Shown one piece after another: positions 25,785-36,052 of a stretch of 64,000 nucleotides of DNA. Location of the stretch: the NCBI GenBank assembly GCA_947579605.1, contig OX388325.1, positions 13,325,572 to 13,389,571 on the forward strand, written 5' to 3'. Below the pieces are notes generated by a model, which saw nothing but the letters and a program-made list of their open reading frames with translations, was not told the origin of the DNA and made no database searches. Position numbers and translations under genes: made by a program. This DNA is from Athripsodes cinereus. Its lineage: Eukaryota > Arthropoda > Insecta > Trichoptera > Leptoceridae. Every line of letters starts with the position of its first letter. Position 1 is the stretch's first letter.

Positions 25785-27080
25785 TTAACCACTGTGAATT
25801 CGTTTATGAGTTTTTAAATTAGCAGAATGACTAAACTTTTTCATACAAATATTACACTCAAAAGGTTTTTCACCACTGTGAATTCGTTTATGAGTTTTTA
25901 AATTAGCAGAATGACTAAACTTTTTCATACAAATATTACACTCAAAAGGTTTTTCACCACTGTGAATTCGTTTATGAGTTTTTAAATTAGCAGACTGACT
26001 AAACTTTTTCATACAAATATTACACTCGAATGGTTTTTCACCACTGTGTATTCTATTGTGTTTTATTAAAGTACTAGAATCATTGAACTTTTTCATACAA
26101 ATATTACACTCGAAAGGTTTTTCACCGCTGTGAATTCGTTTATGAGTTTTTAAATAAGCAGAATGACTAAACTTTTTCATACAAATATTACACTCAAAAG
26201 GTTTTTCACCACTGTGAGCCCTTTTATGATTTTTCAAATGATGAGACTGACTAAACTCTTTCATACAAATATTACACTCAAAAGGTTTTTCACCAGTATG
26301 TAGTCTTTTATGTTTTATAAGAGTACTCGACTGACTAAACTTTTTCATACAAATATTACACTCAAAAGGTTTTTCACCACTATGTAGTCTATTATGTTTT
26401 ATTAGAGTACTCGACTGACTAAACTTTTTCATACAATTATTACACTCAAAAGGTTTTTCACCATTGTGTATTCTTTTATGAGTGTTCAAATTCTGAAGTC
26501 GACTAAACTTTTTCATACAAATATTACACTCAAAAGGTTTTTCACCACTATATTTTCTTTTATGAGTGTTCAAATTCTGAAGTCGACTAAACTTTTTCAT
26601 ACAAATATTACACTCAAAAGGATTTTTGCCACTGTGCTTTATTCGATGTTTCTTCATTTTGCTTAATGAACTGAAGTTTTTTGAACAAATATTACACGTG
26701 AATGTACTTATTAACGTTTTTGCCAAACTCTTGCTTTTCACATTGCGAACATTTCTACGCCTCATTTCCTTTATTTGAGTTTGATTACTTGGACCTGATG
26801 TACACTCTGTATGTGGGGACGATGTACTGGACACTGTCACATTTTTGGCTCTCTCACATTCAACTTTTATATCAGGTTCATCTATATCAATATCACCATA
26901 CGGAACTGCATATCCAATGTCACGGCTGTTTTCCTCAACAGGTTCACGTTTCACTTCGATATTCGCTAAAAAGGCTTCGATACCATCATCCTCAGTTACA
27001 CATATTAGCATGTTACACAAGACGCAATTAATCTGTTGACATTCTGCAATGTTGTGTTCGTCAGCACTGGATCCTTTCAT
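25785..27080 (-). CDS. C2H2 zinc-finger protein, copy Z3 (431 aa, 11 fingers)
   Basis: Probably a nuclear DNA-binding regulator. It starts at ATG 27080. Residues 1-130 form the family's acidic N-terminus with VKRE and IKVE SUMO-consensus sites and a run of serines. A basic segment (KEMRRRNVRNVKSK) and the divergent first finger CNICSKNF follow, then ten repeats. Helix types in order are SRLQN, SRLQN, SQSST, SQSST, SQSHH, SHSAY, NDSST, SQSAN, SHSAN, SHSAN. The fourth finger has CNNC instead of CNIC. The frame ends HKRIHSG-TAA where Glu of the HSGEKP linker is mutated, so this stop arose inside the array. The gene is intact and intronless over this region. Its partner and targets are unknown. 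It is nearly identical to Z4 apart from the finger order. Confidence 0.9.
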   Translation of the reverse strand: MKGSSADEHNIAECQQINCVLCNMLICVTEDDGIEAFLANIEVKREPVEENSRDIGYAVPYGDIDIDEPDIKVECERAKNVTVSSTSSPHTECTSGPSNQTQIKEMRRRNVRNVKSKSLAKTLISTFTCNICSKNFSSLSKMKKHRIKHSGKNPFECNICMKKFSRLQNLNTHKRKYSGEKPFECNICMKKFSRLQNLNTHKRIHNGEKPFECNNCMKKFSQSSTLIKHNRLHSGEKPFECNICMKKFSQSSTLIKHKRLHTGEKPFECNICMKEFSQSHHLKNHKRAHSGEKPFECNICMKKFSHSAYLKTHKRIHSGEKPFECNICMKKFNDSSTLIKHNRIHSGEKPFECNICMKKFSQSANLKTHKRIHSGEKPFECNICMKKFSHSANLKTHKRIHSGEKPFECNICMKKFSHSANLKTHKRIHSG

Positions 27081-27282
27081 AGCTCCGTAGATATTAACTT
27101 TAAGTAATCGTGTTTTAGGATTTTAATAATATAATCTTTACCACGGGACACAATGCTTTCTGTGTTACGCATACACCTGACTACTGTCTATTTTTGACAA
27201 CCAAATTCCATAGACAAACTTGTAGACCAAATTTATAAATAAATGTCTATGATGACCGTAGACAACATAGACTTATTATATC

Positions 27283-27852
27283 CAGTGGTCTCGAACCTAC
27301 CGATTTTTCGGTATTTATACCGAAATGGGCCCAGTCCTACCGATATACCGAAATGGTCTAGTAATCTACCAATTTTTACTATTTTTCGATAGGGAAATAT
27401 AATCGGTAGATAAGTATCGGGTATTCAGTAAAAGTACCGGATATTTATTGAATTCGAGCAAATATTCTTTAAGAAAACCGAGGAGTTTTTGAAGTATTCC
27501 AAATTCCTATACCATTTTGAAAATCTGGCGACGGGGGGGTAGAAATTTTCTAAAAAGGAAAGTACCCGATATTGACATTGTCGGTACAAATACCCGGTAC
27601 ATTTTAGAAAGAGGTACTGCGAGAAAATATTCTTTAAGAAAACCGAGGAGTTTTTGAAATATTCCAAATTCCTATACCATTTCGAAAATTCGGCGACGGG
27701 GGGGTAGAAATTTTCGTGAAAAGAAAAGAATCCGATATTGACCATCGTCGGTACAAATACCCCATATACCGATTTTGGGTACAAATATTCCTTTTATACC
27801 GATTTTTGCGGATATTTCTACCGATATTGGAAAATGTCGTTCGAGAACACTG
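27283..27852. mobile_element. hAT-type MITE in unit 3, ATTATATC duplication
   Basis: The ends are CAGTGGTCTCGAAC and GTTCGAGAACACTG, flanked by ATTATATC at 27275-27282 and 27853-27860. Units 1 (about 12150) and 2 (about 23320) have the uninterrupted site with one ATTATATC. Inside are two copies of a ~100-bp module (GGCGACGGGGGGGTAG) also found, inverted, in other elements. There is no transposase. Confidence 0.9.
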
Positions 27853-28476
27853 ATTATATCCATGGACTGATAACCTGAGTAGTTCCGGCGTGTAAACATG
27901 AAAACAGCTGAGAATAGGGAACTTGCACTCGAGAGGAATATTTTGTGAAATGCATTAATTAGGTAGAAAAAAGGTTATATACTGATTATATTTTGATAAA
28001 AACTTAAAAATAAATATTTTTCATTTATTATTTTAATAAATAAAATCACGATTTTTCGCCCGCTGTTTGAACGCCATGTCGATGGTTATTGCATTTGTGA
28101 CGTCACATGTCCTGAGTGATGTTTTGTTCTTTATCGTAATGTATGGGATTAACAATCGATTGGTATTTGAGTCCGGTTTTTAACATTTTGGAAGGAGGTA
28201 ATTATTACAAAAAGTTTCCAAAAAGATCATACAAATATTGTGTAGTCCAAGATGTACAAATATACCTAACTTATACGACACCGAATAAATTATTTCTACG
28301 CATGCCGATATTGTAAGCCTCTTACTGTACTGTAAGTTCAGCGACTTCTTTGCAGCTTTCCATATCTATCGTCCAATGACAAAACAAACAAAATCATTCA
28401 CAGTATCAATATTGTTATAAATGAACATATCTATCAAGTAGTGGATGCTTGTAGTGTCGACATTTGTTATTATATC

Positions 28477-31192
28477 TAGGGTTGCCACCTTTTTTTTCTG
28501 CAGATAAAGTACATTGGTCATTATAGGCAAGAAAAAAAAAGTACGTAGTATCAAAATAAAGTACAATTTATTTTTCTTTATTTTTATGTTTAAAAAACAT
28601 GTTTTTACCGCTTTTTGCAGTTTGTATCAAATAAATATCTCTACTAAACAATTGCACAGCATCTTCACAGTCTATAATTAAATTTCAGTAAATAAGTAAA
28701 TTTTTAAATATTTTTTCGGTGTAACACATTCACATATTTGATCTGTTTCACTATCGAAATTACGTTTGTAGATGTATGTAGGCCATGGATGGCCAACCTT
28801 TTCAGCAGCCGGGCCAAATTTCAGAAATGAGATTTTCTACCGGGCCATACAACAATTTACTTCATATACGGAAAATTTAATAATTTTACTTCACCTTAAA
28901 ATTTCTACCAATTGCCAAATTTTCAAAATGGTAAGTATAGGATTTTGATATGTTTCAAAACTCCTCGGTTTTCTTTAAGAATATTTTCTCAAAATACCTC
29001 TTTCAAAAAAGTAACGGGTACTTGTACCGACTATTATTAAAAAAAAAAATATTACAGCTTCATAGTATTCGTTTATAAAAAAGCATATTTCAAAAAATCG
29101 AGATCGGGGGTGTTTGGCAGACAGTGCACGAGAATCCTACGATTTTTCAAATACATTTTTTTTAACACAACTAAAAGTTAGATAGTTATTAAAAATATTA
29201 GTGTATTTTTTGTTTTTTTTTTCACGGATCATGTTAAAAAAATATTTTTTGACCAATTTTTAAAACATTTTTTTTTATGAAATTTCTCATATTTTGAAAC
29301 CAAAAATCACCACAGGAACTCGATATTTTGTTTATTAAAAGAAGAAATGCTTGATAAGATGAAGAAAAAAAATATAATTATAGTTTACAAATAATTAATT
29401 TGTATTTTGATATACCAAATTACCTAAATAAATCTCGTCAGTCAGCTTTTGAGTTTTAATAAGATAAAAAACTAATATTGGTAGGTAATAAATATTAGAT
29501 TTTTATTTTATCACATCCAGAGATGTGCTTTATTTCAAATAAATCCATTTCAAATGGAAATGCAAAATGCAAAATAGGTATTTACCATTTTGCATTTTAA
29601 ATGCCTTTTTTTTCAACCCATTTCTATTTCCATTTCAAATGCCTTTTTCAATGCATTTTGCATTTCAAATGCATTTTTGAAACATTACTCATTTTGGCAC
29701 CTAATCTTATAATTTTTTCATAGAATTTTGGGTTTTATGCTTTTTGATTGGTTGATAAAAGCACGAATTGCCCCCCACCATTAATTACGATAACCTTTCA
29801 ATTTGTTTGTCGATATAGATATAAATGTATTATTATTAATAATTATTACGTCATGTGACCACCAATCTTCCTTGTAATTAATATCTTTCTAATTTTTAAT
29901 TGTAAGAGTCTTAAGATTGTATATACCTACCTATCTAGTTCTAGTTACTTTACTTGTCAACTTAGTGAGCTGTATTTTTTAATTTCTTTAAAATTATTGT
30001 CTATTTTATTAATGTATACTTTTTATTATTTCATTTTATCTTGTGGCCACATTAATCTTGTAATCTCCTTTTCAACTAATTATATTCACATTCGTTATGG
30101 AATAAAGCCGTTTTATTATTTTATTTATATAAATACATTTAATTTACAGTATTATAATGTATAGGTAGTTGATACCATACCTGACGCAAGTGTGGAGGAA
30201 AATGGAAAATAAGTAATTGAACCGTCATTTTTATTATTCACTCTTACCAACACATGCCAATATTACTATTGATTTATATCTACTAGATGTGGCATGTTCG
30301 TCTGAAATATATTTAATCGAAAAGATCTGAATTTGGTTTAGTATAAAACAAGCGTTGCTATCGTAAGTTCGCACCTGTCAATGAAAAAGCATACCTACTA
30401 TCTCCATGAGCCAGTGAGATTTCTAGGTTTTTTTACAGTATCAGGTATCAGTTAATTTTAGGTTAGGTTCAAGTTTAGTTAAGTTTCTAGGTTTTTTACA
30501 GTATCAGGTATCAGTAACTATTTGTTTGGAGAATAAAAATTAGTCTTGACTTTAGAAAATTATTCCACAAGCTTTTCTACTTTATTTTCCACTATTAAAT
30601 TACAAAATTGTTTGAAAGTTTAATAATTATTTTAATATAAGGCTGTTTATTTCAACTCTTTCATTTCACCTGAGAAACCATTTTGCATTTTAAAAAGCAT
30701 TTTGAAAATAGGTATTTTGCATTTGAAATGCTTTTCTAAAAACCATTTTGCATTTTCAAATGGAAAAGTTTCAACCCATTTCCATTTTGCATTTCAAATG
30801 GTTTTGGGTACCCATTTTGCACATCTCGGATCAAATCCAAATGTTCGCAAGAGTCAACAAGTTTTGCGATATTTTCCACCAAATTTGTATAAAATTGATT
30901 ATCACAACGTTTTTGCCAGAGAGCGCTCGTAATGCACTCAAACCGCTTTGTACAAAACAAACAATAAATTGTGACAATGACACTGACATTGAGGTTGGGC
31001 TGCGAAGTCGATTCAGCACCAATTGATTGATTTCGAGAAAAATACTTACGACTAAACTTTTCAAAATCCCAAAGAAATCAAATCATGCGAAATAAAGTTT
31101 TTTCGCGTACTTTATTTTTCTCATAAAGTATAAAGTACGATTACCTGAAATAACGTACAATACTTTATAATAAAGTACGGGTGGCAACCCTA
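28477..31192. mobile_element. hAT-like nonautonomous element, unit 3
   Basis: The ends are TAGGGTTGCCACC and GGTGGCAACCCTA, flanked by ATTATATC at 28469-28476 and 31193-31200. At 2716 bp it has no transposase frame and AAAGTAC words near both ends. It contains a remnant of the GGCCAACC/CCGGGCC element (about 28790-29050) and the element at 29518-30829. Confidence 0.85.
29518..30829. mobile_element. hAT-like element with CATTTTGCATTT subterminal repeats, unit 3
   Basis: The ends are CAGAGATGTGC and GCACATCTCGG, with flanks ATCACATC and ATCAAATC (seven of eight match). Both ends carry many direct and inverted CATTTTGCATTT / TTTCAAATGG words, a typical layout for transposase binding sites. No coding frame is supported. 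Confidence 0.7.
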
Positions 31193-33201
31193 ATTATATC
31201 CTTAAAATACTATATGATTTACAATAAAATCTTTTGGTTTTGACACACTGGCTGTCAGAAACTCACTTGCTGTAGATATATTATTTGTAGATGATCGATG
31301 ACTCAATTCAGCACAAGTTATAAAATTTAACTTCTGTGCTAATTTCAACCAACTTTGATTTTTTCCAATAACATTGGACAGATTTTTTTAGCAGGATGTT
31401 CGTTCACTCCGACCATGCACCCAGTACAGAAAAGTAATGGCGTATTTAGAACCTGTAATCACTAATCGAACCTAAAAATGATGGAAAATTGATAATAATT
31501 GCCATTGAATATTATGTAATTATTACACAATGTTGTATTGCACTTTACAAATTAGTAATAACATTATAAGACAAAGTTATAGCGCCTACTGGCGGGCTTA
31601 ATTATGCATGATAAATATTCGATCGCCCCTTGAGAAAATCGTTTTTCGTCATTATAACTAAATAAAAAAATAGGAACTGATGTATATTTATACGTAAAAA
31701 TTTAATCATATTGAAGTTTTTGGCAAAAAAAGCGTTCAAACCCTAACCACAACAGTAAATAACCTCGTCAAACCAATAGATATATACTACGAAATGTACT
31801 AAGCATCTGTAGACAGAGAGATCGAAGGGACATATGACGTCATCAAAATGGCGCGTTCGGATGTGGCGTTTTCGCGGAAGTTCAAAAATCGAAATTTCAA
31901 AATGCTATAAAACAGAAACTAAGCAACGTATCGAAAAAAAATTTACTGGTATGTGTTACTGATTACTTTATTAATGATTTTGAAGAATAAAAAAAATATG
32001 TGCAAGTTCCCTATTAGTTAAAGCTTGTTTCTTATTGCGAATCGTACTGCGCCACTGTGTATTTTTATTTCCAGTTTTTGTCATAATAAAATTCAATCTC
32101 CCGCCTCTTTTCGCTTATTATCACTTGATTGAATTACAAAATCATGTTTATACGCTACATTGTTCCTGTACCAACTCAGCATATCACTTTATAGATATAG
32201 TAGGTCAATGCCTTGTGGCAGTTTTATATTTTTCTCAGTCGGTAGAGCTTGAATTGGACATTCAATGAGACCCCATTCATTACACATTAATCTCAATTGC
32301 GTGGGTTATTTCCACCTCCAGTTTGATAATAAACCATTACTGAATATGATTCTAAAGGTACATATGATATTGTCATTGTTTAATTAATGTTACGTGGTCT
32401 TATTGAATCCTCCACATTCATCATGGGAGTATTGATTTAATTCAAAGAAAGTTTTTAAATAATAATCTTCATTCCACTTCCACTATACGGTGATAGCAGA
32501 CAAATGGTTTTCACAACATTGTTATCAAAATTCTTAATTACATTACTACATGACTATCAACTTTTGTATATCCTTCATCACAATTATATCCAAGTACACT
32601 TCGACTTGACCCTCATGTATAACTATATATATACCTACTTAATCTTACATACCAATAAAAAAATGAAAAATGTGACCTGTTGATTTCCCGATGACTTTGA
32701 TCAATTATGAAACTAGGTTATCTGTGTAGACAGTCTACCAATTTGACATCACGTTGTCCTCGGTTGTGTGGTTAATATCCATTAATCCTGTGGATTAATC
32801 TTCGTAGATTCATCTGCTTACGGTGATATCAATATATTTTATCTTGAGCACATGACGTCATTCATTTCAATGAATGTTAAAGATTCCTGAATTCTAACCC
32901 CCTGGATATTTACCGCTTCTGTATTAAACACAGAAGACACAATCAGTTTTTGATATAAAATAAAATAATATTTCATTAAACGGCATTCTACTAAATAATA
33001 ACTAATGTTACATACCTTCATTTTTAGCGGTATATCATTTAGACCCTTGCTTGCCGCAAATAACTTTGTTCACAATATTAATTTAAATTCATTCTAAAAG
33101 TGTTCGCAATTATGCGACACAACTTGATAATATTCGATTTTTAAAATGTAACACTCCACATGGGAGATTAAAATTTATCACATAGGTACCATGACCTAAA
33201 C

Positions 33202-34567
33202 CAGGGGTGCTCAATCAGTCGATCGCGATCGACTGGTCGATCGCGAGAGGTTTTTAAGTCGATCGCGAGCATATTTCAAAAGGTTTTCTAAATATATTTT
33301 TTACAATTATTATTGTAACTTAATAGGTATTTATTAATTTAGTAACGAACATTTAATGTTCAATTATCTAATAGAATAATCGATGTTAATTTAAGATTTA
33401 ACATTATATTATTTGGAATTCGAGGGAGATTCTATTTAATTCCAAATAACAAACGCGTTTCAACCTAATAAAAAGGATTTGAAGAATTATCCGGCTTTGA
33501 AAGCAAGGATCACCTCACAGACAAATTATGATATTTCAATTTATGAGAGCGAAATTAAAAATATACTGTGCGAGTTTGAAAGGCGTTTTTCCGATTTAGA
33601 CAATTTAACTAATATTATAATTTTCATGTGCTATCCATTTTCTTGTGAGGATGTTGAAAAAACTGCTTCTGAAATTTCGAACACGTTCAATTTGGACATA
33701 ATTTCTATTGAAAATGAGGTCTTGAAAATTATGGCAGATATACCTCTAAAAGCCAGAGCCACAGATAATAAATTTTGGACTTGTTTACCGGAAGAAAAAT
33801 ATCCATGTTTGAAACAAATAGCGCTTGAGTTAACAGCAATATTTGGGTCAACTTATTTGTGTGAGTCTGCGTTTTCTTTTCTATTGAAAATGAGGTCTTG
33901 AAAATTATGGCAGATATACCTCTAAAAGCCAGAGCCACAGATAATAAATTTTGGACTTGTTTACCGGAAGAAAAATATCCATGTTTGAAACAAATAGCGC
34001 TTCAGTTAACAGCAATATTTGGGTCAACTTATTTGTGTGAGTCTGCGTTTTCCGAAATGAAAATAATTAAATCTAAATATCGTAATCGGCTCAGTGACGA
34101 ACATCTTAATTCATGCTTGCGTTTGGCACTTAGTAATTATGTGCCATCCTATGAAAAATGTGCAGATAACATGCAGTGCCATTCGTCAACATCTAAATAA
34201 CTAAATAACATTAATAACAAAATTAATAATATTATGACAGCTTGTATAGCGCCGTTCAGTGCAGTGCACTTCAAGGGCTCTGTACATACAATATTAAAAT
34301 ATCACCGAGTATAGGTTCGTCATAAAATATAAAAATTAATCAATGTCAATCCGTTTTCCAGTTCGTCAATAAAATTTAAAAAATAACAATAGTAACAGTT
34401 GCGTCAAAGTCGTCCCTGTCGTGATCCTACGTCGATGATGTATATATTTGTAATTACCTAATAAGATATACCTAAATAATTTGTAAATTTTGTCTTTTAT
34501 TTTTACCTAGTCGATCGCTTGCCACCTAATAATTTTATGGTCGATCGTCGATGGTTCAGCACCCCTG
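33202..34567. mobile_element. hAT element unique to unit 3
   Basis: The ends are CAGGGGTGCTCAA and TTCAGCACCCCTG, flanked by ACCTAAAC at 33194-33201 and 34568-34575. Unit 4 has the uninterrupted site with a single ACCTAAAC near 59495. Subterminal GATCGCGATCGA-type words are present. It carries the C-terminal part of a transposase. Confidence 0.95.
33479..34200 (+). pseudogene. hAT transposase C-terminal remnant with internal duplication
   Basis: Encodes the C-terminal region of a ZBED/SPIN-like hAT transposase, including the dimerisation motif LTAIFGSTYLCESAFS, then MKIIKSKYRNRLSDEHLNSC. A 176-bp direct tandem duplication (first copy from 33704, second from 33880) repeats IENEVLKIMADIPLKARA through CESAF and shifts the frame, splitting it into 33479-33901 and 33898-34200. 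The N-terminal BED finger and catalytic core are missing, so the element cannot move itself. Confidence 0.85.
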
Positions 34568-34833
34568 ACCTAAACTAATGATTACTTCTTCGCGGTCAGA
34601 CGTATAAAGAGACTGCTTCCTGGGTTACTCCCAAATAAATAGGCTAATTATCCGCTATCTCTCTCATTACGAGAACTACGTCACGGCACGTTGTTTTTAG
34701 ACCCGAATGAAGTTTATCACACATACCGCGCTATTTCCGCAATCACATCCAAAGACAAATATGAAATATTTTACAGAAACGCTCTTTTTCTTTATTATAT
34801 TTAATTTTGATATTAATTCTGTTACAGCCTAAA

Positions 34834-35257
34834 GGGTCGTTCACATACGTTCACTTTCAGTGATCACTCCGGATGATCCTCCTAGATGAACAGGTGTGAA
34901 CAGGCGTTTCATCAATAGTGATCACTAACGATGACGGAGGAAAGAGATTACCACTCGTCATATTTTTGATGAAAGGTCCTTTCACTGAAACGACCATAAA
35001 CAAGTTTCATCTTACTATTTGCTTTATTCTCTATGAATTTGTATTGAATGTCAGAATCATGTACGAAGTTATTATGCAGTTGAGAGCTATATTAATTTAT
35101 TTTAAGCGTTTTTTTAATTTTTGAATTTGTTTTATTATTTTTATACGAAAATACGTCAAACTACATACAACATGGTGAGAAAGAAGACATGGCAGTGAAA
35201 GCATAGGATGAACAAATGTGAACAGACGTGTTCACTTTCGATGAACAGGTTTGACCC
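34834..35257. repeat. GGGTC/GACCC short element, unit 3 copy
   Basis: Same element as 12415-12840, preceded here by about 2.6 kb of flank that unit 1 lacks. Confidence 0.5.
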
Positions 35258-35528
35258 TGACACTCTGGATGATCATCCAAAGTGAAGCAATGTGAATGCT
35301 ACTTAATACAGATGTCATAAACAATATTAAAGGGGTATATACATATAGTAGGTACACACTCTGGATGATCCTCCAAAATGAAAAGGTGTGAATAGACGTT
35401 TCATTAATAGTGATTACTAGCGATCAATGAAGAAAGCGATTACTACCAACACAAATTTGATGAAAGGTCCATTCACTGGAACGACCATGAACAAGATTTT
35501 TTCTATATTTGACGTCAGCATTAGTATA

Positions 35529-35812
35529 GACCATTAAAGGTCACGTGGTCTTGTCTATGGATTTGCTTTTGCTTGGGGGGCAAACAATCAGATTGCGCAA
35601 ATCATCCTTGTAGGATGTAATGCCATAAGAGAAAAAAAAAGAAAGTCAGACGACAAAATCATAACAAAATCGACACTGACAGTTTTCTGATTATTAGGTA
35701 TCTATTCTTTAGGCGTCCCACCTTAAATTACACCGTAAACACTGTGAATGTGTTGTGTTGGGATGCCTGATGCCCCTCACTGATTTTTCTGTGACGTCAT
35801 CCTTTAATGGTC
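35529..35812. mobile_element. TA-target MITE with GACCATTAAAGG ends, unit 3 copy
   Basis: The ends are GACCATTAAAGG and CCTTTAATGGTC with TA flanks. The same family as 23377-23660, at a different place in the unit. Confidence 0.8.
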
Positions 35813-36052
35813 TATTGAAGGTCAGGATCATAAACAATATTATCAAGTAGTCGAGAAATATAATAAAGTATTAATATTTTTTTTTTTTTTACACGGCGGC
35901 AGAATTGCCATCCACACTTCTCAGCATTATACAACCAGATAAGTCTCCATATGATCAGTCATGATCACACAAAAACTTAACAGTCTGATGCCGGGAAAAA
36001 TTCACCTATCCAGATATACAGGATATCAAAGGATTAGGCTCAAAACGCGGGA

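Larger units (their letters stand above)
27917..32011. mobile_element. TA-target inverted-repeat element, unit 3 copy with nested hATs
   Basis: The ends are GGGAACTTGCAC and GTGCAAGTTCCC with TA flanks. The sequence matches the 1.36-kb copy at 7853-9215 except for the 2.7-kb hAT inserted at 28477. Confidence 0.8.

Noticed and set aside
30702..31064. Small frames on both strands repeated at 56993-57355
   Set aside because: They lie inside a nonautonomous hAT and its nested element, overlap each other on opposite strands, and have no domain.
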